Source: CAYUBI01 sp964443005 | GTDB taxonomy: Bacteria > Margulisbacteria > Riflemargulisbacteria > GWF2-35-9 > CAYUBI01 | NCBI GenBank assembly: GCA_964443005.1 | Contig: CAYUBI010000087.1 | Coordinates: 1 to 7,761 of the forward strand | Length of the DNA stretch: 7,761 nucleotides | Direction of reading: 5' to 3' | Shown: positions 1 through 7,402 of the stretch, piece after piece | How positions within the stretch are numbered: the stretch's first letter is position 1 | Layout of the letters: each line of letters starts with the position of its first letter | Program-made: the position numbers and the translations under genes | The notes under the pieces: model-generated | Told to the model about the DNA's origin: nothing | Database searches by the model: none | Seen by the model: only the letters and a program-made list of their open reading frames with translations

Positions 1-2
1 TA

Positions 3-398
3 GGAATTGATGTCAGCATTCAATATCGCATCGATCCTGCAAAGGCTGCGAGTATTTATCTAAATATTGGTACTGAAGAAAGAGAAATTGTGGTTTCTAG
101 ATTTCGATCAATTTCACGGGAAATTATTTCTGGATATACCGCCGAAGAGGTCTATGCTACTAAACGCGAAGAAGTAAGTTTAAAACTTGCCGAAAAATTG
201 CGATCGCAACTCGCACCCATTGGCTTTATCGTCGATGAAGCTCTGTTGCGAAACGTGAAAGTTCCTGAAACTTTGCAGGCTGCAATCCAGCAAAGGCTCA
301 AAGCCGAACAGGAAAATCTGCAAATGAAATTTGTCTTAGAAAAAGAAAAGCAAGAAGCTGACCTATCTCGTTCGATTTATTTGCAACAAATTTCGTAG
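3..398 (+). CDS. SPFH/prohibitin-family membrane protein, partial at both ends
   Basis: The frame is open from the window edge; the first Val-coding GTG at 90 is internal, not a start. The translation follows the middle of prohibitin-family SPFH proteins: a GIDVSIQYRIDP strand, then NIGTEERE, REIISGYTAEEVYATKREE, a PIGFIVDEALLRNVKVP segment and the heptad-like coiled coil QRLKAEQENLQMKFVLEKE. Family members are membrane-anchored scaffold proteins that form large ring or cage assemblies and often modulate membrane proteases. Similarity ends at about nucleotide 362 (EKQEAD). The last 11 residues (from 363) are sigma-factor DNA read in the wrong frame, ending at TAG 396-398. The expected rest of the coiled coil and the C-terminus, roughly 70-80 residues, is missing. 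The N-terminal membrane anchor lies before the window. Family identity is well supported; whether the truncated product is made is unknown. Confidence 0.85.
   Translation, partial: GIDVSIQYRIDPAKAASIYLNIGTEEREIVVSRFRSISREIISGYTAEEVYATKREEVSLKLAEKLRSQLAPIGFIVDEALLRNVKVPETLQAAIQQRLKAEQENLQMKFVLEKEKQEADLSRSIYLQQIS
355..368. other. Out-of-frame junction between two truncated genes
   Basis: Reading frame 3 matches prohibitin-family proteins up to about 362. Frame 1 matches a sigma factor from about 364 (LVRFICNKF). Frame 1 just before this point is a lysine-rich stretch unlike a sigma factor and reaches a TAG at 337-339. The switch therefore happens within a few bases around GCTGACCTATCTC. No insertion sequence, direct repeat or linker is visible at the join. 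It may be a genomic deletion or recombination scar, or an assembly chimera; the sequence alone cannot decide. Confidence 0.75.
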
Positions 399-1032
399 CC
401 GTGGTGAACCAGTCGAAGATTTGTATCAAGTTGGAATGATCGGATTAATGAAAGCAATTGATAATTACAATTCAGATTTTGACACTGAATTTACTACATA
501 TGCAACGCCAATGATTGTTGGAGAAATCAAGCACTATTTTCGAGACAACACACGAATTGTCAGGCTTCCACGACGCATGCATGAATTAAGCTTAAAAATT
601 AAACGTATTATTTACGAATTCGCACAAGTCCATCAAAAATCGCCAACTATTGCAGAAATATCTCAAGCACTCAACGTTTCTGAAGAAGAAATCATTGAAG
701 CTATGGAAGCAACAGATGCTTCAAAAACACTCAGCTTAGACAGTCCAGCAATTTTAATTGACAGATCTGGCGATATTTCTTCTCAAGCCGAAGCCTCAAT
801 TATTGATAGCTTAGGCGTAGATACCAGCTCACAAAAGCTGCTAGATCGCGAAGCCCTACGCGTAGCCATTAAACTAAACTTAGAGCCTCGCGAACAACGC
901 ATTATTTACATGCGATTTTATGATAATCTATCTCAAGTAGAAATTGCTACGTATATGAATATTTCACAAATGCATGTCTCTCGCATTATTCGAACTGCTT
1001 TAACAAAACTCCAAGACTGTTTATTTAAATAA
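361..1032 (+). pseudogene. SigB/SigF/SigG-type alternative sigma factor, 5'-truncated
   Basis: This is a group 3 sigma-70 family factor, which directs RNA polymerase to a special set of promoters and in relatives is often controlled by anti-sigma partners. Region 2 begins abruptly with LVRFICNKFRSRGEPVEDL, continues through the core-binding YQVGMIGLMKAID (about 421-462) and the -10 recognition stretch FTTYATPMIVGEIKHYFRD with RIVRLPRR (about 490-573). Region 3 spans about 574-750. Region 4 spans about 838-1020, with a helix-turn-helix LSQVEIATYMNISQMHVSRII (928-990). About 223 residues remain; relatives have about 250-260, so region 1 and the start of region 2.1 are missing. No ATG with a ribosome site precedes region 2. 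The TTG at 421 lies inside region 2.2 and is not a credible start. It converges on guaA, with 31 bp between the stops and no hairpin terminator. Identity is secure; function in this truncated form is doubtful. Confidence 0.85.
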
Positions 1033-1063
1033 ACTAATTTTCAAAAGAATAGTTAATCTAGAT

Positions 1064-2599
1064 TTATTCCCATTCTATAGTCGAAGGCGGTTTAGAGGTA
1101 ATATCATAAACAACGCGATTAATCCCTTGAACCTCATTAATAATACGCGTAGACATCAAGCCCAGTACTTCATAAGGAACATGCGCCCAATTCGCAGTCA
1201 TTGCGTCTTCACTGGTTACAACACGTACTGCACACATTTCATCATATGTACGACGATCTCCCATAACGCCGACTGTACGCACTGGAAGCAGTACTGCAAA
1301 CGCTTGCCACACTTTTCGATATAATCCAGCTTTTTTAATTTCTTCAACAACAATCGCATCTGCTTCTTGAAGCATTGCCACACGCTCAGGCGTAACATCA
1401 CCCAAAATACGAATTGCCAACCCAGGCCCTGGAAACGGCTGACGAAATACAATATCTTCAGGTGCACCCAATTCAATTCCTAATTTGCGAACTTCATCTT
1501 TAAACAACATACGTAAAGGCTCAATTACCTGAAACTTAATATCTCCTGGTAAACCGCCTACATTATGATGTGTCTTTATTTTATGGGCATTTTTGGATGT
1601 GCCACTTGTTGCAGATTCAATAACATCTGGATATAACGTTCCTTGCGCCAAAAACTTAACATCGCCAACTAACTTTAACGACTCAGCCTCAAAAACTCGA
1701 ACAAATTCATTGCCAATACGTTTTCGTTTTTCTTCTGGATCTGTAATTCCTTTCATCTTTTGAAAAAATCGATCTGCAGCATTAACATGAATCAAACGAA
1801 TTTTAAAATTATCTTTAAACAATTTAACTATTTTAACGCCTTCATTTTTTCGCATAAAACCTTGATCAATAAACATACATACTAATTGATCACCAATAGC
1901 TTTATGCAACAACAATGCAACTGTTGTCGAATCAACTCCCCCACTTAGCCCTAATAAAACCTTTTCATCGCCAACACGCTCACGAATTTCTTCAATAGAC
2001 TGCTCTGCAAATGACCGCATTGTCCACGTAGGTGATGCACCACAAATTCGAAACAAAAAATTATTGATAATTTCTTTACCATGCATTGTATGTGCTACTT
2101 CTGGATGAAACTGAACACCATACTGCTTCGTATCTTTATTAGCTATTGCAGCAAATGGAGTGTTCTCTGTATGAGCAATCCGGACAAAGCCTTCTGGTAA
2201 TCGAGTTACGCTATCGCCATGACTCATCCACACTACAGATTCATCCAGCACATCACCCAACAAATCCGAGCGATCATCGATTGTAATCATAGCCCGACCA
2301 TATTCTTGTTTTGCATGATGCAGCACTTCGCCGCCTTGCAAATGAACCATTAATTGTAACCCATAACAAATCCCTAAAATTGGGATATCTAATTCAAAAA
2401 TCTTAGGGTCGCACTGAGGTGCTTCTTCATCATAAACCGAACTGGGACCGCCAGAAAAAATAATGCCTACCGGATTTTTTTCTTTAATTTCTGCAGCAGA
2501 CACATCATGATTGAGTACTTCGGAAAAAACATTAGCTTCCCGAACACGACGCGCAATAAGCTTTGAATACTGTGAACCAAAATCTAAAATAATAATCAT
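1064..2599 (-). CDS. guaA: GMP synthase (glutamine-hydrolysing)
   Basis: Cytoplasmic enzyme converting XMP, ATP and glutamine to GMP, the last step of guanine nucleotide synthesis. The 511 residues contain an N-terminal class I glutamine amidotransferase domain: ILDFGSQYSKLIARRVRE near the start, oxyanion strand FSGGPSSVY, nucleophile Cys78 in GICYG, and His165/Glu167 in VQFHPE. Next comes the ATP pyrophosphatase domain with PP-loop SGGVDS (219-224), then the C-terminal dimerisation/XMP-binding domain with RQPFPGPGLAIR (386-397) and the usual ending DITSKPPSTIEWE. Length and all catalytic residues are normal. The ATG lies only 2 nt after the guaB stop. The nearest purine-rich stretch (AGGA) is 17 nt upstream, so translation is probably coupled to guaB. 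It shares the guaB promoter. No terminator is visible before the convergent sigma gene. Confidence 0.97.
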   Translation of the reverse strand: MIIILDFGSQYSKLIARRVREANVFSEVLNHDVSAAEIKEKNPVGIIFSGGPSSVYDEEAPQCDPKIFELDIPILGICYGLQLMVHLQGGEVLHHAKQEYGRAMITIDDRSDLLGDVLDESVVWMSHGDSVTRLPEGFVRIAHTENTPFAAIANKDTKQYGVQFHPEVAHTMHGKEIINNFLFRICGASPTWTMRSFAEQSIEEIRERVGDEKVLLGLSGGVDSTTVALLLHKAIGDQLVCMFIDQGFMRKNEGVKIVKLFKDNFKIRLIHVNAADRFFQKMKGITDPEEKRKRIGNEFVRVFEAESLKLVGDVKFLAQGTLYPDVIESATSGTSKNAHKIKTHHNVGGLPGDIKFQVIEPLRMLFKDEVRKLGIELGAPEDIVFRQPFPGPGLAIRILGDVTPERVAMLQEADAIVVEEIKKAGLYRKVWQAFAVLLPVRTVGVMGDRRTYDEMCAVRVVTSEDAMTANWAHVPYEVLGLMSTRIINEVQGINRVVYDITSKPPSTIEWE

Positions 2600-2601
2600 A
2601 A

Positions 2602-3759
2602 TTAGCTGTGATACATTCCTAAAGCTTGTGCTTTTTGATAAACTTTACCTTCAGTAAGTAAGGACGGCGCGATTACGATCGATACTTGTTGCATTTCCTT
2701 AATATTTTTTGCACCCAAAGTTCCCATGGATGTTTTTATGGCTCCTAAAAAATTCTGCGATCCATCATCATATGCTGCAGGCCCACACATAATCGACTCC
2801 AGTGAACCAATTGTGCCAACCTTAATTCGAGTACCCCGCGGCAGCACAACATTAGGTGTAGCCATTCCCCAATGAAACCCTTTACCAGGTGCTTCATTAG
2901 CCTTAGCAATTGGAGAACCAATCATGACTGCATCTGCACCACAAGCAATGGACTTGCAAATATCACCACCTACTGCAATGCCCCCATCTGCAATAATCGC
3001 TACATATTTTCCTGATTTTTCAAAATAGTCATTGCGTGCTGCAGCACAATCCGCAATTGCTGTTGCCATTGGAACACCAATGCCCAAAACGCCTCGCGAC
3101 GTACACGCAGCACCAGGTCCAATACCAACGCATACAGCTGTCACCCCAGTTTTCATGAGATCTTTTGCCACATCATAAGTAACACAATTGCCAACCATAA
3201 CAGGGATTTTCAAGGTTTTACAGAGTTTTTTAAGATCCAAGCCTTTACCCTTGGATGAAATATGATTTACGGAAACTACAGTAGATTGAACTAAAAACGC
3301 GTCTGCGCCAGCTTCTTGAGCAATTTTACCAAATTCTACTGCATCTTGCGGAACACAACTGACAATTGCAGGTTTTCCACTTTTTTTAATTTCTTTAATT
3401 CGCTGAATTATTAATTCTTTTTTAACAGGTTGTTGATATATTTTCTGCATTAAGGCAACATATTCATTACGATCAACACCTGCAATAGCAGTTAACATTT
3501 GTTCTGCATTCTCATAACGAGTTTGAACACCATGCAAATTAAGAACACCCACGCCGCCATAAGTTGCCATTAATACAGCTGTAGCAGGAGAAACAACGCT
3601 ATCCATTGCAGAAGCAATAATAGGAACAGCCAAGTCTATCCCAGCAATGGTTACAGACGTATCCACATCATCCGGATCAATTGTACAATGCCCTGGAACC
3701 AAAGCAATTTCATCAATACCATATGCGCGGAGTGTTTTGCGATTAATCCCTAAATCCAT
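2602..3759 (-). CDS. guaB: GuaB3-type IMP dehydrogenase (no CBS domains)
   Basis: Predicted to oxidise IMP to XMP with NAD, feeding GMP synthase encoded 2 nt downstream. The 385 residues form one IMPDH/GMP reductase TIM barrel: IIASAMDSVV near 47-56, catalytic loop GIGPGAACTSRGVLG with Cys219, phosphate-binding ADGGI (257-261), CGADAVMIGSP (273-283), and TSMGTLGAKNIKEMQQV near the C-terminus. There is no room for the paired CBS domain of classical IMPDH (about 490 residues). The long mobile flap with its Arg-Tyr dyad (RYF) is also absent. That short architecture and the sequence fit the GuaB3 class known from cyanobacteria and actinobacteria; cyanobacterial GuaB3 has been described as a functional IMPDH. 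GMP reductase is the main alternative, but coupling to guaA argues for IMPDH. The ATG at 3759 is preferred because GGAGG sits 5 nt before it; a TTG 12 nt further upstream would overlap that site. Confidence 0.9.
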   Translation of the reverse strand: MDLGINRKTLRAYGIDEIALVPGHCTIDPDDVDTSVTIAGIDLAVPIIASAMDSVVSPATAVLMATYGGVGVLNLHGVQTRYENAEQMLTAIAGVDRNEYVALMQKIYQQPVKKELIIQRIKEIKKSGKPAIVSCVPQDAVEFGKIAQEAGADAFLVQSTVVSVNHISSKGKGLDLKKLCKTLKIPVMVGNCVTYDVAKDLMKTGVTAVCVGIGPGAACTSRGVLGIGVPMATAIADCAAARNDYFEKSGKYVAIIADGGIAVGGDICKSIACGADAVMIGSPIAKANEAPGKGFHWGMATPNVVLPRGTRIKVGTIGSLESIMCGPAAYDDGSQNFLGAIKTSMGTLGAKNIKEMQQVSIVIAPSLLTEGKVYQKAQALGMYHS

Positions 3760-3764
3760 AATTG

Positions 3765-3769
3765 CCTCC
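3765..3769 (-). promoter_or_regulatory. Ribosome binding site of guaB
   Basis: On the - strand the sequence reads GGAGG-CAATT-ATG, a full Shine-Dalgarno core 5 nt before the ATG at 3759. It decides the start: the in-frame TTG at 3771 would place the ribosome site inside the coding region. Confidence 0.85.
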
Positions 3770-3786
3770 AAAAGAAATCTGATTGA

Positions 3787-3815
3787 AGTTTACACTGCAC
3801 TACCCGCATTGTCAA
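3787..3815 (-). promoter_or_regulatory. Sigma-70-type promoter of guaBA
   Basis: On the - strand a perfect -35 hexamer TTGACA (3810-3815) is followed by a 17-nt spacer and TAAACT (3787-3792, 4 of 6 matches to TATAAT). Transcription would start near 3780, giving a leader of about 20 nt that holds little more than the ribosome site. There is therefore no room for a riboswitch in the leader. The rest of the gap to 3907 shows no gene; no operator is recognisable. Confidence 0.75.
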
Positions 3816-3907
3816 AAGAATTTTAGGCACTTGATCTATAAAAAAACGAAACCTAACTGAAATCGGCAAATTATGCGAAGCAACTCATTTGAAAACAACC
3901 CTAACAA

Positions 3908-4387
3908 TTACCGCATATTTAATTTTAAAACAATATGCAAATCTATAGGAGAATACCCAGCACGACAATCGATCAATGGATTTTGAATCACTGTGATTTC
4001 TGTAGCTTGAGGGAACTTTTCCCTTAACCAGTTTCCCAGCTTTTCACCAATAGTAGCACCTGGCATATTGAGCTTAGAAAAAATATCAAGACTTGGTAAA
4101 ACACGGGTAAAAACAAAGGCTCCATCCGATAAACGTGACAAGCTCTCAACTGGCATTATTTCATCAGGACATCCCAAACTAGATAATGGCTGTGTATTAA
4201 GAAAGTGAGGGAATAAGGATTCCATTGCCAAACTTATCGCATGCAACGACCGGCTGTCCATGGGATAACCAGGAGTATAAGGATTAGTGTAAGAAAAAAT
4301 AACGCCTGTTTTTTCCGGTAACTCACGCATCACGCTATTTCCTAAAGAACGGCTAGAGAAATATGGCGAAATTGAATTTACTTGCAT
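3908..4387 (-). CDS. Uncharacterised 159-residue protein
   Basis: I do not recognise a family. The protein is soluble by inspection: no signal peptide, no membrane segment, no lipobox. It opens with a polar, Ser-rich stretch (QVNSISPYFSSRSLGNS). A middle part has many Pro/Ser residues. The C-terminal half looks like an alpha/beta fold, with GATIGEKLGNWLREKFPQ as a helix and TEITVIQNPL and IDLHIVLKLNM as strands. Only two cysteines (in GCPDE and DCRAG) are present and no metal or catalytic motif stands out. The ATG is preceded by GGAG at a longish 11-nt spacing. It is the last gene of the leuB-ilvE-protease run, 31 nt after the protease stop, so it is probably co-transcribed. Codon use looks like its neighbours. 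A real gene is likely; the function is unknown. Confidence 0.7.
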   Translation of the reverse strand: MQVNSISPYFSSRSLGNSVMRELPEKTGVIFSYTNPYTPGYPMDSRSLHAISLAMESLFPHFLNTQPLSSLGCPDEIMPVESLSRLSDGAFVFTRVLPSLDIFSKLNMPGATIGEKLGNWLREKFPQATEITVIQNPLIDCRAGYSPIDLHIVLKLNMR

Positions 4388-4418
4388 AGAAACAACGACT
4401 CCCTTACCCTATGACTGA

Positions 4419-5255
4419 CTACTGCCCACTGGAGATATAATATTTACGCGCTTCTGGCAAAAAAGCCTGAATATCTGCAATCCGATGTTCGTCTGAAGGA
4501 TGAGTCGAAATAATTTCTGGCTGCTGTTTACCTTCACTAAGGATTTTCATACCTTTCCAAAACTCCAAAGCAGCATCTGGCGCATATCCGGCTTTAGCCA
4601 TCAAAATCAACCCAATTTTATCTGCTTCAATTTCATGAACTCGACTATAGGGAAGTAAAACGCCCACAGTAGTGCCTACGCCATAAACTGTATTAAAAAT
4701 CTGCTTGGAACGTTCCGAATGGGTTTCAAGTACTTTATCCATAAGCCCAGCACCAAATTCTACTGCCATTTGTTGTGACATTCGTTCATTACCATGCTGC
4801 GCAACAGCATGTGCAATCTCATGCCCTATCACAACTGCCAATTGAGCATCATTAGTTGCTACCTGAAAAATACCGCTATAAACTGCGACTTTTCCGCCAG
4901 GCAAACAAAATGCGTTGACTGTTTGATCATCATCAATTAGGGAAAACTCCCATTGAAACAACGGAATACGATCTGCCATGCCTAATTCTTTTAATGACTG
5001 TTCTACTGCAGTAGTCAGTCGCACACCTACACGTTTCATAACAGCTGTTTGGCCAGCTTTTGTCGAAATATTAACAGAAGCAAGTAGCTGCTGATACGAC
5101 TGTTTCCCCATTTCAGCCAATTGTGATTCGGAAATTAATAATGTACGATTACGGTCTGTATATACAACACGCGAACACCCTAACAGCAAGATTACGCCAA
5201 TTAAACTAATAATCACAGGAACAAACCATTGCTTGATATATACTAGAATTGCCAT
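4419..5255 (-). CDS. M48-family zinc metalloprotease, predicted lipoprotein
   Basis: A secreted, membrane-tethered peptidase of the BepA/LoiP/Oma1-like M48 group, whose members degrade misfolded or misassembled envelope proteins. The 278 residues begin with a hydrophobic signal segment (about 11-26) ending in the lipobox LLGC, so Cys27 should be lipidated after cleavage. The catalytic domain has VNAFCLPGGKVAVYSGIF (113-130), zinc motif HEIAH (His145, Glu146, His149), and the downstream SRVHEIEAD (204-212), where Glu208 is the expected third zinc ligand. STHPSDEHRI (250-259) is the usual C-terminal family motif. There is no TPR domain, unlike BepA. The ATG has AGGAGG 5 nt upstream, overlapping the ilvE stop codon. 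All catalytic residues are present. The genetic link with leucine genes is probably positional rather than metabolic. Confidence 0.9.
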   Translation of the reverse strand: MAILVYIKQWFVPVIISLIGVILLLGCSRVVYTDRNRTLLISESQLAEMGKQSYQQLLASVNISTKAGQTAVMKRVGVRLTTAVEQSLKELGMADRIPLFQWEFSLIDDDQTVNAFCLPGGKVAVYSGIFQVATNDAQLAVVIGHEIAHAVAQHGNERMSQQMAVEFGAGLMDKVLETHSERSKQIFNTVYGVGTTVGVLLPYSRVHEIEADKIGLILMAKAGYAPDAALEFWKGMKILSEGKQQPEIISTHPSDEHRIADIQAFLPEARKYYISSGQ

Positions 5256-5260
5256 AATTT

Positions 5261-5266
5261 CCTCCT
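5261..5266 (-). promoter_or_regulatory. Ribosome binding site of the M48 protease gene
   Basis: On the - strand AGGAGG lies 5 nt before the ATG at 5255. Its first base is also the last base of the ilvE TAA stop, so a ribosome terminating on ilvE sits on this site, which favours translational coupling. Confidence 0.8.
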
Positions 5267-6336
5267 TAAAATTCTGTAGTCCATTTAAATGAATCCAGTT
5301 CAGTTCCGTATTGAATACTAGTTAAATATTGAAATAATTTTTGAGTCATGGAGCCCTCTATCGCACCATTTATTATATAATCTTTTTTTTGAAAACAAAT
5401 TGTTCCTACAGGGCTAATCACAGCAGCAGTACCTGTACCAAAACATTCAGTTAAATTTCCATTTTCAATATCACGCGTTAATTCATTAATATCCAACAGT
5501 GATTCTTCAACTGGAATGTTCCATTTTTTCAATACCTGAATAACACTGTCGCGTGTGATGCCACGCAAAATACTTCCTGTTAATTTTGGAGTTACGACTT
5601 TATTTCCGTATACGAAAAAAATATTCATAGCACCCACTTCTTCGACAAAACGCCGTTGAACACCATCTAACCATAAAACCTGGCTATAGCCTTTTGTTAG
5701 CGCAATCTTGCCAGCCAGCAACGAAGCTGCATAATTTCCACCTGTTTTAGCTTCTCCTGTTCCGCCTGGAACTGAACGCACACGTTCTTCTTCTACTATA
5801 ATTTTTACAGGTTCACTACCTGTTTGAAAATAAGATCCAACAGGAGACATAATAATATAAAACAAAAAAGAATCTGAAGATTTTAAGCGAATCAAAGCAT
5901 CTGTGCCAATCATGGTTGGCCGAATATACAAAGAAGCACCTAGCTGCTTAGGTATCCAATCCCGCTCTAAATCCAGTAACGACATTAAGGATGTTTCAAC
6001 AAAGTCTGGATCTACTGTTGGCATACACATGCGCTCTGCAGACAAATTTAAACGATCAATATTGGCGCGATGCCGAAAAAGACGAACACTTTCCTTAGCT
6101 CCTGGATATGCCTTTAACCCTTCAAAAATTTCTTGTGCATAATGCAATACCATGGTTGCTGGGGACAATGAAAAATCATGAATAGCTTCAATTTTTGCAT
6201 TATGCCAGCCTTTTTCCGGAGTAAATGTCATTGAAAACATTCGATCTGTAAAAAACTTTCCAAAAGGCAACGGTTCATCTGCCGCAGGTTTTATTTTATA
6301 TTCATCAGGCTTTAAATTAACAATCGCACACTTCAT
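5266..6336 (-). CDS. ilvE: Branched-chain amino acid aminotransferase (fold type IV)
   Basis: PLP enzyme interconverting leucine, isoleucine and valine with their 2-oxoacids, using glutamate/2-oxoglutarate, in the cytoplasm. The 356 residues match the longer BCAT subgroup (about 350-365, shared with eukaryotes) rather than the roughly 305-residue E. coli IlvE. Visible motifs: FEGLKAY (71-77), SLYIRPTMIGT (135-145), the PLP-lysine region GGTGEAKTGGNYAAS with Lys197, EVGAMN (233-238) and ECFGTGTAA near 297-305. The ATG at 6336 is preferred: it follows the leuB stop by 4 nt and has AAGGGG about 10 nt upstream. A TTG start at 6357 would overlap leuB and add seven residues unlike the family. Lying directly after leuB, it supplies the final transamination that turns 4-methyl-2-oxopentanoate into leucine. 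Confidence 0.93.
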   Translation of the reverse strand: MKCAIVNLKPDEYKIKPAADEPLPFGKFFTDRMFSMTFTPEKGWHNAKIEAIHDFSLSPATMVLHYAQEIFEGLKAYPGAKESVRLFRHRANIDRLNLSAERMCMPTVDPDFVETSLMSLLDLERDWIPKQLGASLYIRPTMIGTDALIRLKSSDSFLFYIIMSPVGSYFQTGSEPVKIIVEEERVRSVPGGTGEAKTGGNYAASLLAGKIALTKGYSQVLWLDGVQRRFVEEVGAMNIFFVYGNKVVTPKLTGSILRGITRDSVIQVLKKWNIPVEESLLDINELTRDIENGNLTECFGTGTAAVISPVGTICFQKKDYIINGAIEGSMTQKLFQYLTSIQYGTELDSFKWTTEF

Positions 6337-6340
6337 GATT

Positions 6341-7396
6341 TTATAGCCCCTTAACAACTAGATCGCCTACCTGCGACGTGGTATATCCCATTTTTCCTGC
6401 AGCCAAACTTTTTAATTTAGTAGCTGTTATATTCATGACAGAAGCTTCAATAGCTTCAGCTACTTTAATTTCGCCAAGAGAATCCATCATCATGCCAGCT
6501 GCACAAATTGCAGCCAACGGGTTAATGATGTTTTGCCCCGTATATTTAGGTGCTGAACCACCAATAGGCTCAAACATACTAACGCCCAAAGGATTCAAAT
6601 TTCCACCTGCAGCAATACCCATTCCACCTTGCGTAATTGCACCTAAATCCGTAATAATATCACCGAACATATTACTGGTGACAATCACATCAAACCATTC
6701 AGGATTTTTAACCATCCACATACAAGTTGCATCAACATGAAAATATTCCCGTTTAATATCTGGATATTCTTTTTCACCAATTTCATGAAATACGCGCTCC
6801 CATAAATCAAAAACATAGGTTAAGACATTCGTTTTTCCACATAACGCCAAAATTTTCCGCTGATTTCGTTTACGCGTAAATTCAAAGGCATAACGCAAAC
6901 ATCGTTCTACCTGATGCCGCGTGTAAATCATGTTTTGAATAGCAACCTCATCTGCTGAACCTTTTGAAGTAATACCACCGGAACCAGTATAAACATCACC
7001 TGTATTTTCACGAATAACAACATAATCAATGTCTTTAGGTGTTTTATCTTTTAACGGCGTTTCAACACCTGGATACAATTTCACTGGACGAAGATTGATA
7101 TACTGATCCAATTCAAAGCGAAGTTTAAGTAAAATCCCTTTTTCAAGAATGCCAGGCTTAACTTCCGGATGACCAATAGCACCCAACAAAATAGCATCAA
7201 ATTTCTTTAAATCTGAAATCGCAGTATCTGATAATACTTCGCCAGTTTTCAAATATCGATCTCCACCAAAATCAAAGAACGTTGTTTCTATTTTTAGCGC
7301 AAATTTTAAGGCTGCAGCATTCAGCACTTTTACAGCCTCAGCTACAACTTCAGGTCCAGTTCCATCACCGGGAATAACTGCTATTTTGTATGACAT
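6341..7396 (-). CDS. leuB: 3-isopropylmalate dehydrogenase-like decarboxylating dehydrogenase
   Basis: Member of the isocitrate/isopropylmalate dehydrogenase family, predicted to convert 3-isopropylmalate to 4-methyl-2-oxopentanoate with CO2 release. The 351 residues show GDGTGPEV (10-17), the substrate helix with Leu89, Leu90 and Arg93 followed by NLRP, Arg129 in VIRENTGDVYTG, the catalytic CGKTN Lys188, DATCMWMV with Asp222, and the metal-binding NMFGDIITD (Asp246, Asp250). The leucine pair in the substrate helix and the ilvE neighbour favour isopropylmalate over isocitrate or tartrate. The cofactor loop reads GGSAPKYTGQN (279-289) instead of the usual HGSAPDIAG; Lys284-Tyr285 match the pair that gives E. 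coli isocitrate dehydrogenase its NADP preference. The ATG at 7396 has AGGAG 6 nt upstream; the frame extends to a TTG at 7447 but without a ribosome site. It is the first gene of its operon. Confidence 0.87.
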   Translation of the reverse strand: MSYKIAVIPGDGTGPEVVAEAVKVLNAAALKFALKIETTFFDFGGDRYLKTGEVLSDTAISDLKKFDAILLGAIGHPEVKPGILEKGILLKLRFELDQYINLRPVKLYPGVETPLKDKTPKDIDYVVIRENTGDVYTGSGGITSKGSADEVAIQNMIYTRHQVERCLRYAFEFTRKRNQRKILALCGKTNVLTYVFDLWERVFHEIGEKEYPDIKREYFHVDATCMWMVKNPEWFDVIVTSNMFGDIITDLGAITQGGMGIAAGGNLNPLGVSMFEPIGGSAPKYTGQNIINPLAAICAAGMMMDSLGEIKVAEAIEASVMNITATKLKSLAAGKMGYTTSQVGDLVVKGL

Positions 7397-7402
7397 GATA
7401 AT

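Noticed and set aside
421..423. TTG as the start of the sigma factor
   Set aside because: It lies inside conserved region 2.2; the same frame already matches sigma factors upstream to about 364.
1033..1063. Bidirectional terminator between the sigma gene and guaA
   Set aside because: The 31 bp are AT-rich with no inverted repeat long enough for a hairpin.
1127..1476. Small frames inside guaA on either strand
   Set aside because: Shadows of guaA codons, with no ribosome site or independent composition.
3820..3907. Terminator for the leu operon at the A-run 3840-3846 (T-run on the - strand)
   Set aside because: The T-run is present but no stable GC stem precedes it; only weak 3-bp pairings are visible.
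3780..3907. Purine riboswitch in front of guaBA
   Set aside because: The promoter places the transcript start about 20 nt before the ATG, leaving no room for an aptamer.
6337..6357. Longer ilvE start at a TTG inside leuB
   Set aside because: It overlaps leuB and adds residues unlike the family; the ATG at 6336 sits 4 nt after the leuB stop with a purine-rich site upstream.
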